Source of the DNA: an uncultured Opitutaceae bacterium
GTDB taxonomy: Bacteria; Verrucomicrobiota; Verrucomicrobiia; Opitutales; Opitutaceae
Direction of reading: 5' to 3'
Length of the DNA: 35,912 bases
Assembly (NCBI GenBank): GCA_937958045.1
Contig: CALFXL010000064.1
Span: forward strand, 1 to 35,912
Position numbers and translations under genes: made by a program. The notes beneath the pieces are model-generated. The model saw nothing but the letters and a program-made list of their open reading frames with translations. It made no database searches and was not told the origin of the DNA. Numbering within the stretch: the stretch's first letter is position 1; each line of letters starts with the position of its first letter. Below are positions 12,462-19,618 of this stretch, piece after piece.

Positions 12462-12489
12462 GGCGGCGGTCGCGGAGCAACCGCCCGCC
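12462..12489 (-). terminator. Hairpin downstream of lutC
   Basis: GGCGGT (12465-12470) pairs with ACCGCC (12480-12485), and flanking GGC/GCC can extend the stem with a bulge. It lies about 55 bp after the lutC stop on the minus strand. No T-run follows, so it is only a candidate. The rest of 12348-12540 shows nothing. Confidence 0.3.
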
Positions 12490-12540
12490 TCGATCAATCT
12501 CGAACACGCCCGATCGTTTTCCGACCGGTAGTGGTGCGGC

Positions 12541-13158
12541 TCAATCGATCAGCAGCGCGATCTGCACACCGGGGCCGTGGACGCCTTCGATCAAGATGCC
12601 TTCGACGTCGGCCGTTTTCGACGGGCCGGTGCAGAAGATGATGTTGGTGTCCTTGCCCAGCGCGGCGATGGCGGCGGCGACATCGGAATAGATGTTTTCG
12701 CGACGCAGCACCGCGGCATGCACCCACGGCGTCAACGCCCCGAGGCGACGCGAGGTCGTCGAGTCGTTGAGGATGATCGAGCCCGTTTCGGCGATGGCGC
12801 CGGCGGCGCGGGTGATGCCGAAAGCGTATTCGTCCACCTGCGCGCGGTCGTAATCGGTCGACACGGAAAACTCCGGACCAAACGCCGGCGCGAGTTCGGC
12901 CCAGAGCGTGGGATCGCAGTAACCGCGCAGATGGCCGTTTTCGCGGAGCCAGGTCGCGAGCGCCGTGGCGCCGACCATGGGCATGCCATTGACCAATTTC
13001 TGGCGCTCGCTGAAAGCGGTCCAGCGGTCGGCCTCGCGATCGAACGCGGGCATGGTGGCCACGTTGTCACCAAATTCTGGATACGCTGCGCGCCTGGGCA
13101 GCGGCGTGAGGGCGGCGCGGACGCGGTTGAGTATGGCTTCGCGGGAAGAGGCGCTCAT
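12541..13158 (-). CDS. lutC: Lactate utilization protein C (LUD domain)
   Basis: A 205-aa LUD-domain protein, the third subunit of the LutABC L-lactate oxidation complex, which converts L-lactate to pyruvate in the cytoplasm. The ATG at 13158 overlaps the lutB stop (ATGA) and starts M-S-A-S-S-R-E-A-I-L-N-R-V, the usual LutC N-terminus. Characteristic family motifs are the A-E-T-G-S-I segment (about 125-135) and the late segment with G-V-H-G-P near the C-terminus. Length fits LutC (about 200-240 aa). It is the last gene of lutA-lutB-lutC. A general LUD-domain protein is the alternative, but the operon context makes LutC secure. Confidence 0.92.
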   Translation of the reverse strand: MSASSREAILNRVRAALTPLPRRAAYPEFGDNVATMPAFDREADRWTAFSERQKLVNGMPMVGATALATWLRENGHLRGYCDPTLWAELAPAFGPEFSVSTDYDRAQVDEYAFGITRAAGAIAETGSIILNDSTTSRRLGALTPWVHAAVLRRENIYSDVAAAIAALGKDTNIIFCTGPSKTADVEGILIEGVHGPGVQIALLID

Positions 13159-14546
13159 GATTTTTTGCGCTGTTTCATCCATTTGCGGAACTGACCGCCG
13201 CGCCACGGCGGCAGGCCACGGGTTTCGACCCACGTCTTGGCGGCTTGCGGCAAGAGCGGCGTGGGCACGGCGTTGATGATCCCCCCCATCGAAAGCGCGG
13301 CTTTCCACGCAGCGGGTTGCGTGGCGAGGATCGCGTAACCACCCATCGGCGGCGTGGCGGCAGAGGCCGCGGCGCTGCCGGCTTGTTTGCCTTTGTCGCG
13401 CAGACGCAGGAGCAGATCGGGAATGGGGATATTAACGGGACAAACTTCGTTGCATGCGCCGCATAGCGTCGACGCTTTCGGCAAGTCGGCCATCTCGGGA
13501 AATTTTTTGCCCGCGAGCAGGGGCGAAAGCACCGCACCGACCGGTCCCGGATAAACAGCGCGATAGGCGTGACCGCTGGCCTGACGATAAACCGGACACA
13601 CGTTGAGGCAGGCGCCGCAACGGATGCAGCGGAGGATTTCGCGGCAGTCGCTCTCGAGCACGTCGGTGCGGCCGTTGTCCACGAAGATCACATGCATTTC
13701 CTCCGGGCCATCGGGCTGCGCGGCACTCTTCGGACCGGTGATGAATTCCGTGTACGACGTGAGCTGCTGACCGGTGCCGGAGCGACCGAGGAGATTGAGC
13801 AACACCGCGAGGTCGCGATCGCGCGCGACGATTTTTTCGATGCCGATGAGCGCGATGTGCACCTTGGTCGCGGCGAGGCAGAAGCGCGAATTGCCTTCGT
13901 TGGTCACGAGGACCATGCGGCCGCTTTCAGCGGAGAGGAAATTGGCGCCGGTGAGGGCGACATCGGCCGCGAGGTATTTGTGGCGCAAATACTGACGCGC
14001 GCGGCGGGTGATCGTGCCAGGATCATCGTTGTATTCGCCGAGTCCGTTTTTCTCGAACGACGTCGCGATCTCGCGGCGGTTCTTGTGGATGATGGGCTTA
14101 ACGATGTGCGACGGGTGGTCGTGGTCGATCTGAACAATAAATTCGCCGAGGTCGGTCTCGAGGCACTCGACGCCTTCCTTCTCCAAAAAATGCGCGAGCT
14201 CGATCTCTTCGCTGACCATGGTCTTGGCCTTGACCATCTTGGTCGCGCCGCGGTCGCGCATGATCTTGAGCACCGCCTCGCAGGCTTCGCGCGCATCGGC
14301 GGCCCAGTGAACCTTGGCACCGTTTTCCTGAAGCTTCGCTTCGACCTGCGGCAGGTACGTATCCAGATTTTCGATTGCGTGCTGTTTGATTTCGCCGGCG
14401 AGATGACGGAGCTCGTCAGGCGCGGTGTAGTGCGTGAAGAGCGCTTTGTAGCGGCTGTCGTAGCCGGCCTTGGAACCGTCGTACACGGCGGCGCGTTTTT
14501 CGCGCGCGAGCCCGGCGGCAAATTGATCGATTTGCTGGTATTTCAT
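13155..14546 (-). CDS. lutB: Lactate utilization iron-sulfur protein B
   Basis: A 463-aa LutB: an N-terminal LUD domain joined to a ferredoxin-like region with two [4Fe-4S] motifs, CIRCGACLNVCP and CGACNEVCP in the last third. It carries electrons from lactate within the LutABC complex. The ATG at 14546 overlaps the stop of lutA (ATGA), and its own stop overlaps the lutC ATG, so the three subunits are translationally coupled. The length matches the family. A longer open frame extends upstream through lutA but has no family similarity and was not used. Confidence 0.95.
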   Translation of the reverse strand: MKYQQIDQFAAGLAREKRAAVYDGSKAGYDSRYKALFTHYTAPDELRHLAGEIKQHAIENLDTYLPQVEAKLQENGAKVHWAADAREACEAVLKIMRDRGATKMVKAKTMVSEEIELAHFLEKEGVECLETDLGEFIVQIDHDHPSHIVKPIIHKNRREIATSFEKNGLGEYNDDPGTITRRARQYLRHKYLAADVALTGANFLSAESGRMVLVTNEGNSRFCLAATKVHIALIGIEKIVARDRDLAVLLNLLGRSGTGQQLTSYTEFITGPKSAAQPDGPEEMHVIFVDNGRTDVLESDCREILRCIRCGACLNVCPVYRQASGHAYRAVYPGPVGAVLSPLLAGKKFPEMADLPKASTLCGACNEVCPVNIPIPDLLLRLRDKGKQAGSAAASAATPPMGGYAILATQPAAWKAALSMGGIINAVPTPLLPQAAKTWVETRGLPPWRGGQFRKWMKQRKKS

Positions 14547-15316
14547 CGGGCGGTGGCGGAGGCGTTTTTCAACGAATCGCGCAGGATCTGCGCGATGTGA
14601 CGGGTTTTGACGGGGCGACCGCCTTTGGCGGCGAGTCCGCCCATGTGCATGAGACAGCTCATGTCGGCCGAGACGATTTCGTCGGGCTGCGTCGCGAGCA
14701 CATGGTCGAGTTTCAGATTGCCCATGGCTTGGGAGATCGTCGGAAACGCCACCGAGAACGTGCCGCCGAAGCCGCAGCATTGTTCGCCTTCGCCGAAGGG
14801 AGCGACCTTCAAGCCCTCAATCGAGCCGAGCAAGGTGAGCGCGGCCGGACCGCTGGCGGTGCCGCGCGAGTGACACGAACGATGAAACGCCACCGTCGCT
14901 TCGTAGCGGCCGGGCCATTTCGTGACGCCGAGACCGTTGACGATAAAATCCGCGAGCTCCCACGTGCGGCTCGCGAGCTGCGCGACCTGCGGAAGATCGG
15001 GCTCCTTTTCAAACTCGAGCAACGCGCCGTGAAACATCATCGCCGCGCAAGAACCCGAGGGCACGACGACGGGTTCTTCACCCGCGAAGGTCTTGACCGT
15101 GTGACGCACGACCTTGCGCGAGGCTTTCCAGTCGCCGCCGTTGAAGGCGGGCTGACCGCAGCAGGTCTGCGCTTCCGGAAATGCGATCTCGCAACCCAGA
15201 TACTCCAGCACTTCGACGGTGGCCGCAGCGGCGTCGTCGAAGAACGCGTCGCACAGGCAGGTCGCCATGAGCTGCACGCGTTTGCCATTCGGGCGGTGAC
15301 GTTCGTGGGGGGACAT
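14543..15316 (-). CDS. lutA: Lactate utilization protein A (CCG-domain)
   Basis: A 257-aa cysteine-rich protein with two CCG domains, the first with TCCGQPAF (Cys52-Cys53) and the second with QCCGFGGTFS, like the C-terminal half of GlpC/GlcF heterodisulfide-reductase-type proteins. With LutB and LutC it oxidises L-lactate. I chose the ATG at 15316 because the conserved start of LutA (V-x-L-x-x-T-C-L-x-D) begins about 14 residues in; an internal ATG at 15268 would remove part of that strand. No strong Shine-Dalgarno sequence is seen. It is divergent from rhaB across 129 bp, which probably holds the promoters for both; no clear operator was found there apart from a weak GAGT/ACTC repeat near the middle. 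Lactate is an expected end product of rhamnose breakdown via lactaldehyde, linking the two units. Confidence 0.93.
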   Translation of the reverse strand: MSPHERHRPNGKRVQLMATCLCDAFFDDAAAATVEVLEYLGCEIAFPEAQTCCGQPAFNGGDWKASRKVVRHTVKTFAGEEPVVVPSGSCAAMMFHGALLEFEKEPDLPQVAQLASRTWELADFIVNGLGVTKWPGRYEATVAFHRSCHSRGTASGPAALTLLGSIEGLKVAPFGEGEQCCGFGGTFSVAFPTISQAMGNLKLDHVLATQPDEIVSADMSCLMHMGGLAAKGGRPVKTRHIAQILRDSLKNASATAR

Positions 15317-15445
15317 GATGGAACGTAAACGCTGTGCCTCGCGAAGCGTTGCGCCAACGGAAAAATAGATCTGACCGTGTGAGTTTGACTCGTTTTCCCC
15401 TCGTGGAATCGCACGCTTGGCTGTTTCGTTTTTTCCTTTCCCGTC

Positions 15446-16882
15446 ATGTCCTCCACAACCTTCTGCGCAGCCGTCGATCTCGGAGCCACCAGCGGCCGTG
15501 TCATCCTCGGCGCCTGGTCCAAAAACAAACTCACGCTCACCGAAGCGCACCGTTTCCCCAACGCTTTCCGCTCGCTCGGTGCGCATGATTATTGGGACAT
15601 CGGCGGTCTCTGGCACGAGATTCAAACCGGTCTGCGCAAAGCCGTCTCGCTTCTCCCCCGCGGCGCCAAGCTCGCCTCCGTCGGCGTGGACACTTGGGGC
15701 GTGGACTACGCGCTGGTAAACGACGCGGGGCGTCTCGTTTTCCCCGTTCATGCGTATCGCGATGCGCGCACGCAGCCGGGCCTCAAAAAACTCGGCGACA
15801 CCCGCGCCGCGCTCGAACGCGTTTACGCCGCCACCGGCATTCCCAACGTCTTCTACAATTCGAGCCTCCAGCTCGCCGAGGTCGTCGCCAGTTGCCCCGC
15901 CGTCGAAGACCTCGCCACGCGCTGCCTCTTCCTGCCGGACTATTTTAATTTCCTCCTCTCCGGTCGCATGGCCAACGAGCTCACCATCGCCAGCACCACG
16001 CAGTTGCTCGATGTCCACTCGACCGATTGGTCCCGCGCCACGCTCGATCATTTCCACATCCCCGCACAGTGGTTCAGCAAACCCGTGCTCGCCGGCACCA
16101 AGCTCGGCACCGTCACCAGCATCCCCGAACTCAAAGGCGTGAAGGTCATCGTCGTCCCCGGCCACGACACCGCCGCGGCTTACGACGCCATGCCCGCCGC
16201 CGAAGACGGTTCCGACCTCTATCTCAGCTCCGGCACCTGGTCGCTCGTCGGTTTTGAAAGCGACACACCCGTCCTCGGCGCCGAAGCGCTCGCGACGCGC
16301 ATCGCCAACGAACGCATCGGTGACGGACGCTACCGTCCGCTCAAGAACATCATCGGTCTCTGGCTCCTGGAAGGCGTCCTGAAGTCCTTCGCGAATCGTC
16401 CGAAAAACGACAAGGAATGGGCCGCGCTCATCACCGCCGCGGAGAAATTGCCCGCGCCCAAGACGTTGCTCGATACGAGCGATCCGGCGTTCGCCAATCC
16501 GGCGTCGATGAAAGCGGCAATCGACGCGCATCTCAAAAAACGCCGCGCCACCGCTCCGAAGAATCTGCCCGCCTACGTCCGCCTGATTTGCGATTCGCTC
16601 GGCCAGGGCCATGCCGAAGCCAAAGCGGCGTTTGAGCGCATGACCGGCCGCACCTTCAAACGCATCCTGATGGTCGGCGGCGGTTCAAAAAACCGCCTCC
16701 TCTGCCAAGCCACCGCCAACGCTGCCGGCGTGCCCGTGATCTCGTTCAGCCTCGAAGGCACCGCCGTCGGCAACCTCGCGAGCCAGCTCATCTCGCTCCG
16801 CGCCGTGAAGGATCTCAAAACCTTCCGCCGCCTCCTCGGCGCCACGCTCAAGCAGACGACCTACACTCCCGACAAACGCTGA
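15446..16882 (+). CDS. rhaB: Rhamnulokinase
   Basis: FGGY-family sugar kinase, 478 aa, that phosphorylates L-rhamnulose to rhamnulose-1-phosphate with ATP in the cytoplasm. Visible family signatures are the first phosphate motif DLGATSGR (11-18), GVDTWGVDYAL (80-90), the catalytic base Asp241 in PGHDTAAA, SSGTWSLVG (about 260), and the adenosine-site GGGSKNRLL late in the protein. GVDTWGVDY and the short active-site motif distinguish rhamnulokinases from xylulo-, glycero- and fuculokinases; a fuculokinase-like specificity is the main alternative. No isomerase or aldolase gene is in the window, so it would work with genes elsewhere. It is divergent from lutABC. The ATG at 15446 follows a pyrimidine-rich leader with no clear Shine-Dalgarno sequence. 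Confidence 0.9.
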   Translation: MSSTTFCAAVDLGATSGRVILGAWSKNKLTLTEAHRFPNAFRSLGAHDYWDIGGLWHEIQTGLRKAVSLLPRGAKLASVGVDTWGVDYALVNDAGRLVFPVHAYRDARTQPGLKKLGDTRAALERVYAATGIPNVFYNSSLQLAEVVASCPAVEDLATRCLFLPDYFNFLLSGRMANELTIASTTQLLDVHSTDWSRATLDHFHIPAQWFSKPVLAGTKLGTVTSIPELKGVKVIVVPGHDTAAAYDAMPAAEDGSDLYLSSGTWSLVGFESDTPVLGAEALATRIANERIGDGRYRPLKNIIGLWLLEGVLKSFANRPKNDKEWAALITAAEKLPAPKTLLDTSDPAFANPASMKAAIDAHLKKRRATAPKNLPAYVRLICDSLGQGHAEAKAAFERMTGRTFKRILMVGGGSKNRLLCQATANAAGVPVISFSLEGTAVGNLASQLISLRAVKDLKTFRRLLGATLKQTTYTPDKR

Positions 16883-16916
16883 GCGGCTGCGCGCTCGCCG
16901 GGGCGCTCTCTTTTTT
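16881..16916 (+). terminator. Candidate intrinsic terminator of rhaB
   Basis: Right after the rhaB stop, GAGCG (16881-16885) and/or GCGC (16891-16894) can pair with the CGCTC/GCGC at 16902-16908, followed by a run of six T (16911-16916). The stem is short but GC-rich, and the T-run position fits an intrinsic terminator. Confidence 0.45.
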
Positions 16917-16953
16917 ATAGGTCCTAGCGGTCTCTAAATCCCATAGGACCTAT
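16917..16953. repeat. Perfect 10-bp inverted repeat upstream of the hydrolase gene
   Basis: ATAGGTCCTA (16917-16926) and TAGGACCTAT (16944-16953) are exact reverse complements separated by 17 bases, 12 bp before the ATG of the next gene. It could be an operator, a 5' hairpin in that gene's mRNA, or a bidirectional terminator. The arms are not like the three dispersed repeat types elsewhere in the window. Confidence 0.6.
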
Positions 16954-16965
16954 CTCTCCCCGCCC

Positions 16966-18081
16966 ATGCGCCGCCTGGTTCTCGTTTTCCTCGTCCTGTT
17001 CGCGCTGCCGCTCTTCGCTTCCCTCGACGAAGGCGAACTCGAAGCCGGCGCCAAATTCGCCATCGCCCGTCCCGCCCAATGGAACGGCGGCCTGCTGATC
17101 ATCGCCCACGGTTTCCGCGCGGAGGATGCGCCGCTCGTAGCCGATCTCAATCCCGAGCACCTCGCTTATCGCACGCTGCGCGAAGAGGGTTGGATGATCG
17201 CCAAAACGAGTTACCGCCGCAATGGCATCATCATCGCAGATGCCGTCGCCGACATCGACAATCTCCGCGACTACATCGAGCGCACTTACGGCGAACCCAA
17301 ACGCGTGCTCGTCGAAGGTGATTCGCTCGGCGGACTCATCGCCACGCTCATCGCGGAACGCCCGCCCGGCGATTTCCCGCGCTATCACGGCTGCGTCGCC
17401 GTCGGCGCTTCGCTCAGCACTCGCGAACCCGGCGGCACGCTCGGCCTCACGCTCGGCACTCAAATCCCGCTCATTTTCCTCACCAATCGCTCCGAACTCA
17501 CCGGCCCCAAAACCTACGTCAACCCGCTCACACCTCTGCCGCCCGAACACCGCGCCATTCAGCCCGTGCTCTTCCGCGTCGCGCGTGATGGCCACGTAAA
17601 CGTGAACCAACACGAGCGCCTCACCGCCCTGCGCGCGCTCAACACCTGGCTCGAACGCGGACGCGACGCCTTGCCCAAACCCGCCGATGGAGCGGAGTTT
17701 TTCGACGCCACGCACACGCCGGAACCGCAGCCGTCCGAAGTCGTCTTCGACGCCGACCGCCGCGGCTTCACCGCCCGCGTCACCGAAGTCACTTCCATCT
17801 TCGGCAATGTCGCGCTCAATGCGCAACCGATCGACTTCGCCAATGTCGGCATCTCGCGCAACGCGTGGTTCCGCTTCACCGCCCACGGCGAACATCGCCG
17901 CGTGATGTTTGGAAGCGATTTCAACTCCGTGAAACGTGGCGAGTGGATCGCTTTCCCCAATGCCGACGGCTTTTTCTGGATCGCACGCAACCGCGAAAAC
18001 GCCGCCGCCACCGCCAACCTCAGAGTCGGCGACGAGGTCCACATCCGCAGCTACGACAAGACCGATGCCGGCGCCAAATAA
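16966..18081 (+). CDS. Secreted alpha/beta hydrolase with C-terminal SAM-hydrolase-like barrel
   Basis: A 371-aa exported protein: signal peptide (MRRLVLVFLVLFALPLFA, cleavage about residue 18), then an alpha/beta-hydrolase fold with oxyanion HGF (about 49), nucleophile elbow EGDSLGG (Ser120) and a plausible catalytic His210 in DGH. From about 262 to 360 a separate domain follows with S-I-F-G-N-V (278-282), P-N-A-D-G-F-F-W-I-A, N-x-x-N-A-A and L-R-V-G-D-E-V (352-358). That order of motifs matches the C-terminal beta-barrel of the SAM hydroxide adenosyltransferase family (DUF62), here without its N-terminal domain. No published function for such a fusion comes to mind; an esterase or peptidase of unknown substrate is the safest statement. 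The gene stands alone, 83 bp after rhaB and downstream of an inverted repeat. Confidence 0.8.
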   Translation: MRRLVLVFLVLFALPLFASLDEGELEAGAKFAIARPAQWNGGLLIIAHGFRAEDAPLVADLNPEHLAYRTLREEGWMIAKTSYRRNGIIIADAVADIDNLRDYIERTYGEPKRVLVEGDSLGGLIATLIAERPPGDFPRYHGCVAVGASLSTREPGGTLGLTLGTQIPLIFLTNRSELTGPKTYVNPLTPLPPEHRAIQPVLFRVARDGHVNVNQHERLTALRALNTWLERGRDALPKPADGAEFFDATHTPEPQPSEVVFDADRRGFTARVTEVTSIFGNVALNAQPIDFANVGISRNAWFRFTAHGEHRRVMFGSDFNSVKRGEWIAFPNADGFFWIARNRENAAATANLRVGDEVHIRSYDKTDAGAK

Positions 18082-18124
18082 TAGGGCCCCGTAGAAACAG
18101 AGCCGGCAGCCCTGCGACATGAAA

Positions 18125-18140
18125 AAGAACGGTCGTTCTT
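18125..18140. promoter_or_regulatory. Operator O1, TetR-type half-site pair
   Basis: AAGAACGGTCGTTCTT has 7-bp arms (AAGAACG/CGTTCTT) around a central GT. Its core AGAACG-NN-CGTTCT is the same as in the palindrome centred 29 bp downstream, so one regulator probably binds both. The likely regulator is the TetR protein encoded in the same unit. Confidence 0.7.
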
Positions 18141-18150
18141 GTTTGCAGTA

Positions 18151-18172
18151 TTATAGAACGATCGTTCTATAA
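18151..18172. promoter_or_regulatory. Operator O2, perfect 22-bp palindrome
   Basis: A perfect palindrome with half-site TTATAGAACGA, sharing the AGAACG core with O1. Its right arm overlaps the -10 element at 18168-18173, so a bound repressor would block RNA polymerase directly. It is the strongest palindrome in the window. Confidence 0.85.
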
Positions 18173-18173
18173 T
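18168..18173 (+). promoter_or_regulatory. Consensus -10 element with predicted leaderless transcript
   Basis: TATAAT ends 5 bases before the ATG at 18179, so transcription should start at or within a base or two of the start codon. No good -35 is visible (TTGCAG at 18143 is 19 bp away). No Shine-Dalgarno sequence can fit, which supports leaderless translation. Confidence 0.65.
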
Positions 18174-18178
18174 GTCGC

Positions 18179-18934
18179 ATGAGTTCCCACATCACCAAAC
18201 TCTCATGGGCAGGCATCCGTATCACCGCGGGCGCCGAGCAACTCGTCATCGATGGCCTCGAAGGTCGAAACGGTGAGGTCCAAGGCCGCATCGGCCCCAA
18301 TCGTCGTCCGCTCATCGATCTCGCTGAAACGTCCATCGACGTCGCCCTCGTCACCCACACGCACAAGGACCACTTCGACGCCGACGCGCTGCACCGTCGT
18401 CTCACCCCACACAAGCGCGTCCTCGTTCCCGCCGACTCGGCCGCCGAGGTCCGCGATGCCGGTTTCAACGCGATTCCGATAACACCATTCGCCGGCACCG
18501 CCGTCGGAGCATTTCACATCACCGCCCTTCCCGCCGTCGATGGTTTCGGCGCGGCGCAAGTCGCCTGGCTCGTGGAAACACCGGACCTCCGCATCATCCA
18601 TCTCGGCGACACACTCTTCCACGGGTTCTGGTGGCAGATCGCGAAATCCGCCGGCCCCGTCGATGCCGTGTTTCTTCCCATCAACGGCGCCCGCGTCGCC
18701 ATTCCCGGCCAGCCCGCCACCGGACTTCCCGGCGTGATGACGGCCGAGCAGGCCGTGGTCGCCGCGCGCCTGCTGCAAGCGAGGCTTGCGGTGCCGATTC
18801 ACTACGAGGAGTTTCACTCGCCTCCCGCCTACAACGCCGATCTCCATGCCGAAGCCCAGTTCCTCGAGCACGCCCGCGCCCAAGCGGTCCCCGCGCAAGT
18901 CTTCGCACCCGGCGAAATCGTCCTCACTCGCTGA
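18179..18934 (+). CDS. MBL-fold metal-dependent hydrolase (UlaG-like)
   Basis: A 251-aa cytoplasmic metallo-beta-lactamase-fold protein. The metal motif THTHKDH gives His60, His62, Asp64 and His65; the bridging aspartate is Asp144 in HLGDT and the late histidine is His208 in PIHYEEF. Family members of this type (UlaG/YtnP-like 'beta-lactamase superfamily' hydrolases) cleave lactones or phosphodiesters, but the substrate is not predictable here. The position where many relatives have a histidine (the PAxH motif) reads PAVDG, so one metal ligand may be an aspartate (Asp121) or lie elsewhere. It is the first gene after the double operator and is followed by, and overlaps, the TetR gene. An inducible detoxification or degradation role under TetR control is inferred. 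Confidence 0.88.
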   Translation: MSSHITKLSWAGIRITAGAEQLVIDGLEGRNGEVQGRIGPNRRPLIDLAETSIDVALVTHTHKDHFDADALHRRLTPHKRVLVPADSAAEVRDAGFNAIPITPFAGTAVGAFHITALPAVDGFGAAQVAWLVETPDLRIIHLGDTLFHGFWWQIAKSAGPVDAVFLPINGARVAIPGQPATGLPGVMTAEQAVVAARLLQARLAVPIHYEEFHSPPAYNADLHAEAQFLEHARAQAVPAQVFAPGEIVLTR

Positions 18935-19562
18935 ATCTGCGGACGAAAACGCCTTCGACGGTCGTCGCGTTCGCGGCGACCGCACACGCGCGCGTGTCAT
19001 CGACGTCGCACTGCAGATCGCGTCCACGCAAGGACTCGACGGCGTCACCCTTGGGCCCGTCGCGGAGGCCGCCGGCGTCTCCAAAGGTCATCTCGCGCTT
19101 CTCTTTGGCGGCCGCCAACAACTGCAACTCGCCACACTCGACGCCGCCGTCGCCCTCTTCGAAGAACGCATCGTCGCTCCCGCCAAAAACGCGACGTCGC
19201 GCGCCTCACAACTTCGCAAGGTCTGCCTCGGCTGGTTCGACTACGTGCAAAACCGCGTGCTCCTCGGCGGCTGTCTCATCACCGCCGTCAGCAGCGAGTT
19301 CCGCACGATCGATGGTCCGATCCGCGACCGCGTGATCGAGCTCCGCGAGCTCGAACGCAACTTCCTCCGCGATCTCATCCAGTCCGCGCGCGCCGAAGCA
19401 GGATTGCGCGCGTTGTCCGCGACATCACTCGAGCGCACGCTGTTTCTTCTCTTAGCGTATCGCGCGGCGGCAAACGTCGCTTTCGCGCTAAACGCGACCG
19501 ATGACTTCGAGCTCGCGCTCAAAGCCACGCGGGAATTGCTCAACGAAATGCTCGCCGGGTGA
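18846..19562 (+). CDS. TetR/AcrR-family transcriptional regulator
   Basis: Cytoplasmic one-component repressor. The helix-turn-helix is clear: R-A-R-V-I-D-V-A-L-Q-I-A, then L-G-P-V-A-E-A-A-G-V-S-K-G-H-L, starting about residue 47 of the chosen frame, followed by an all-helical ligand-binding domain resembling TetR_C members of the YcdC kind. The start is uncertain. The last in-frame ATG before the HTH is at 18846, inside the MBL gene, which gives an 89-bp overlap and a 40-residue Ser/Pro-rich leader; no ATG, GTG or TTG occurs between there and the HTH. The protein would be 238 aa, against about 190-210 for the family. It very likely binds the two AGAACG operators upstream of the MBL gene and represses its own operon. 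The effector is unknown and may be the MBL substrate. Confidence 0.88.
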   Translation: MPKPSSSSTPAPKRSPRKSSHPAKSSSLAESADENAFDGRRVRGDRTRARVIDVALQIASTQGLDGVTLGPVAEAAGVSKGHLALLFGGRQQLQLATLDAAVALFEERIVAPAKNATSRASQLRKVCLGWFDYVQNRVLLGGCLITAVSSEFRTIDGPIRDRVIELRELERNFLRDLIQSARAEAGLRALSATSLERTLFLLLAYRAAANVAFALNATDDFELALKATRELLNEMLAG

Positions 19563-19573
19563 TCCCCCGTCCG

Positions 19574-19589
19574 ACGAGCGCTCGTTTTT
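19574..19589 (+). terminator. Candidate intrinsic terminator of the MBL-tetR unit
   Basis: The self-complementary ACGAGCGCTCGT (19574-19585) can form a short stem and is followed by a T-run (TTTTT, 19585-19589), 11 bp after the tetR stop and between convergent genes. Confidence 0.4.
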
Positions 19590-19618
19590 CAGAAGAGCGC
19601 GCTCGCGCGAAACGTGAA

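Noticed and set aside
15317..16612. Upstream extension of the lutA frame opposite rhaB
   Set aside because: LutA similarity begins only just after the ATG at 15316; the extension is antisense to rhaB.
16924..18120. 398-codon minus-strand frame opposite the alpha/beta hydrolase
   Set aside because: Acidic, Ala/Gly-rich shadow without motifs; the plus strand has the signal peptide and GDSLGG.
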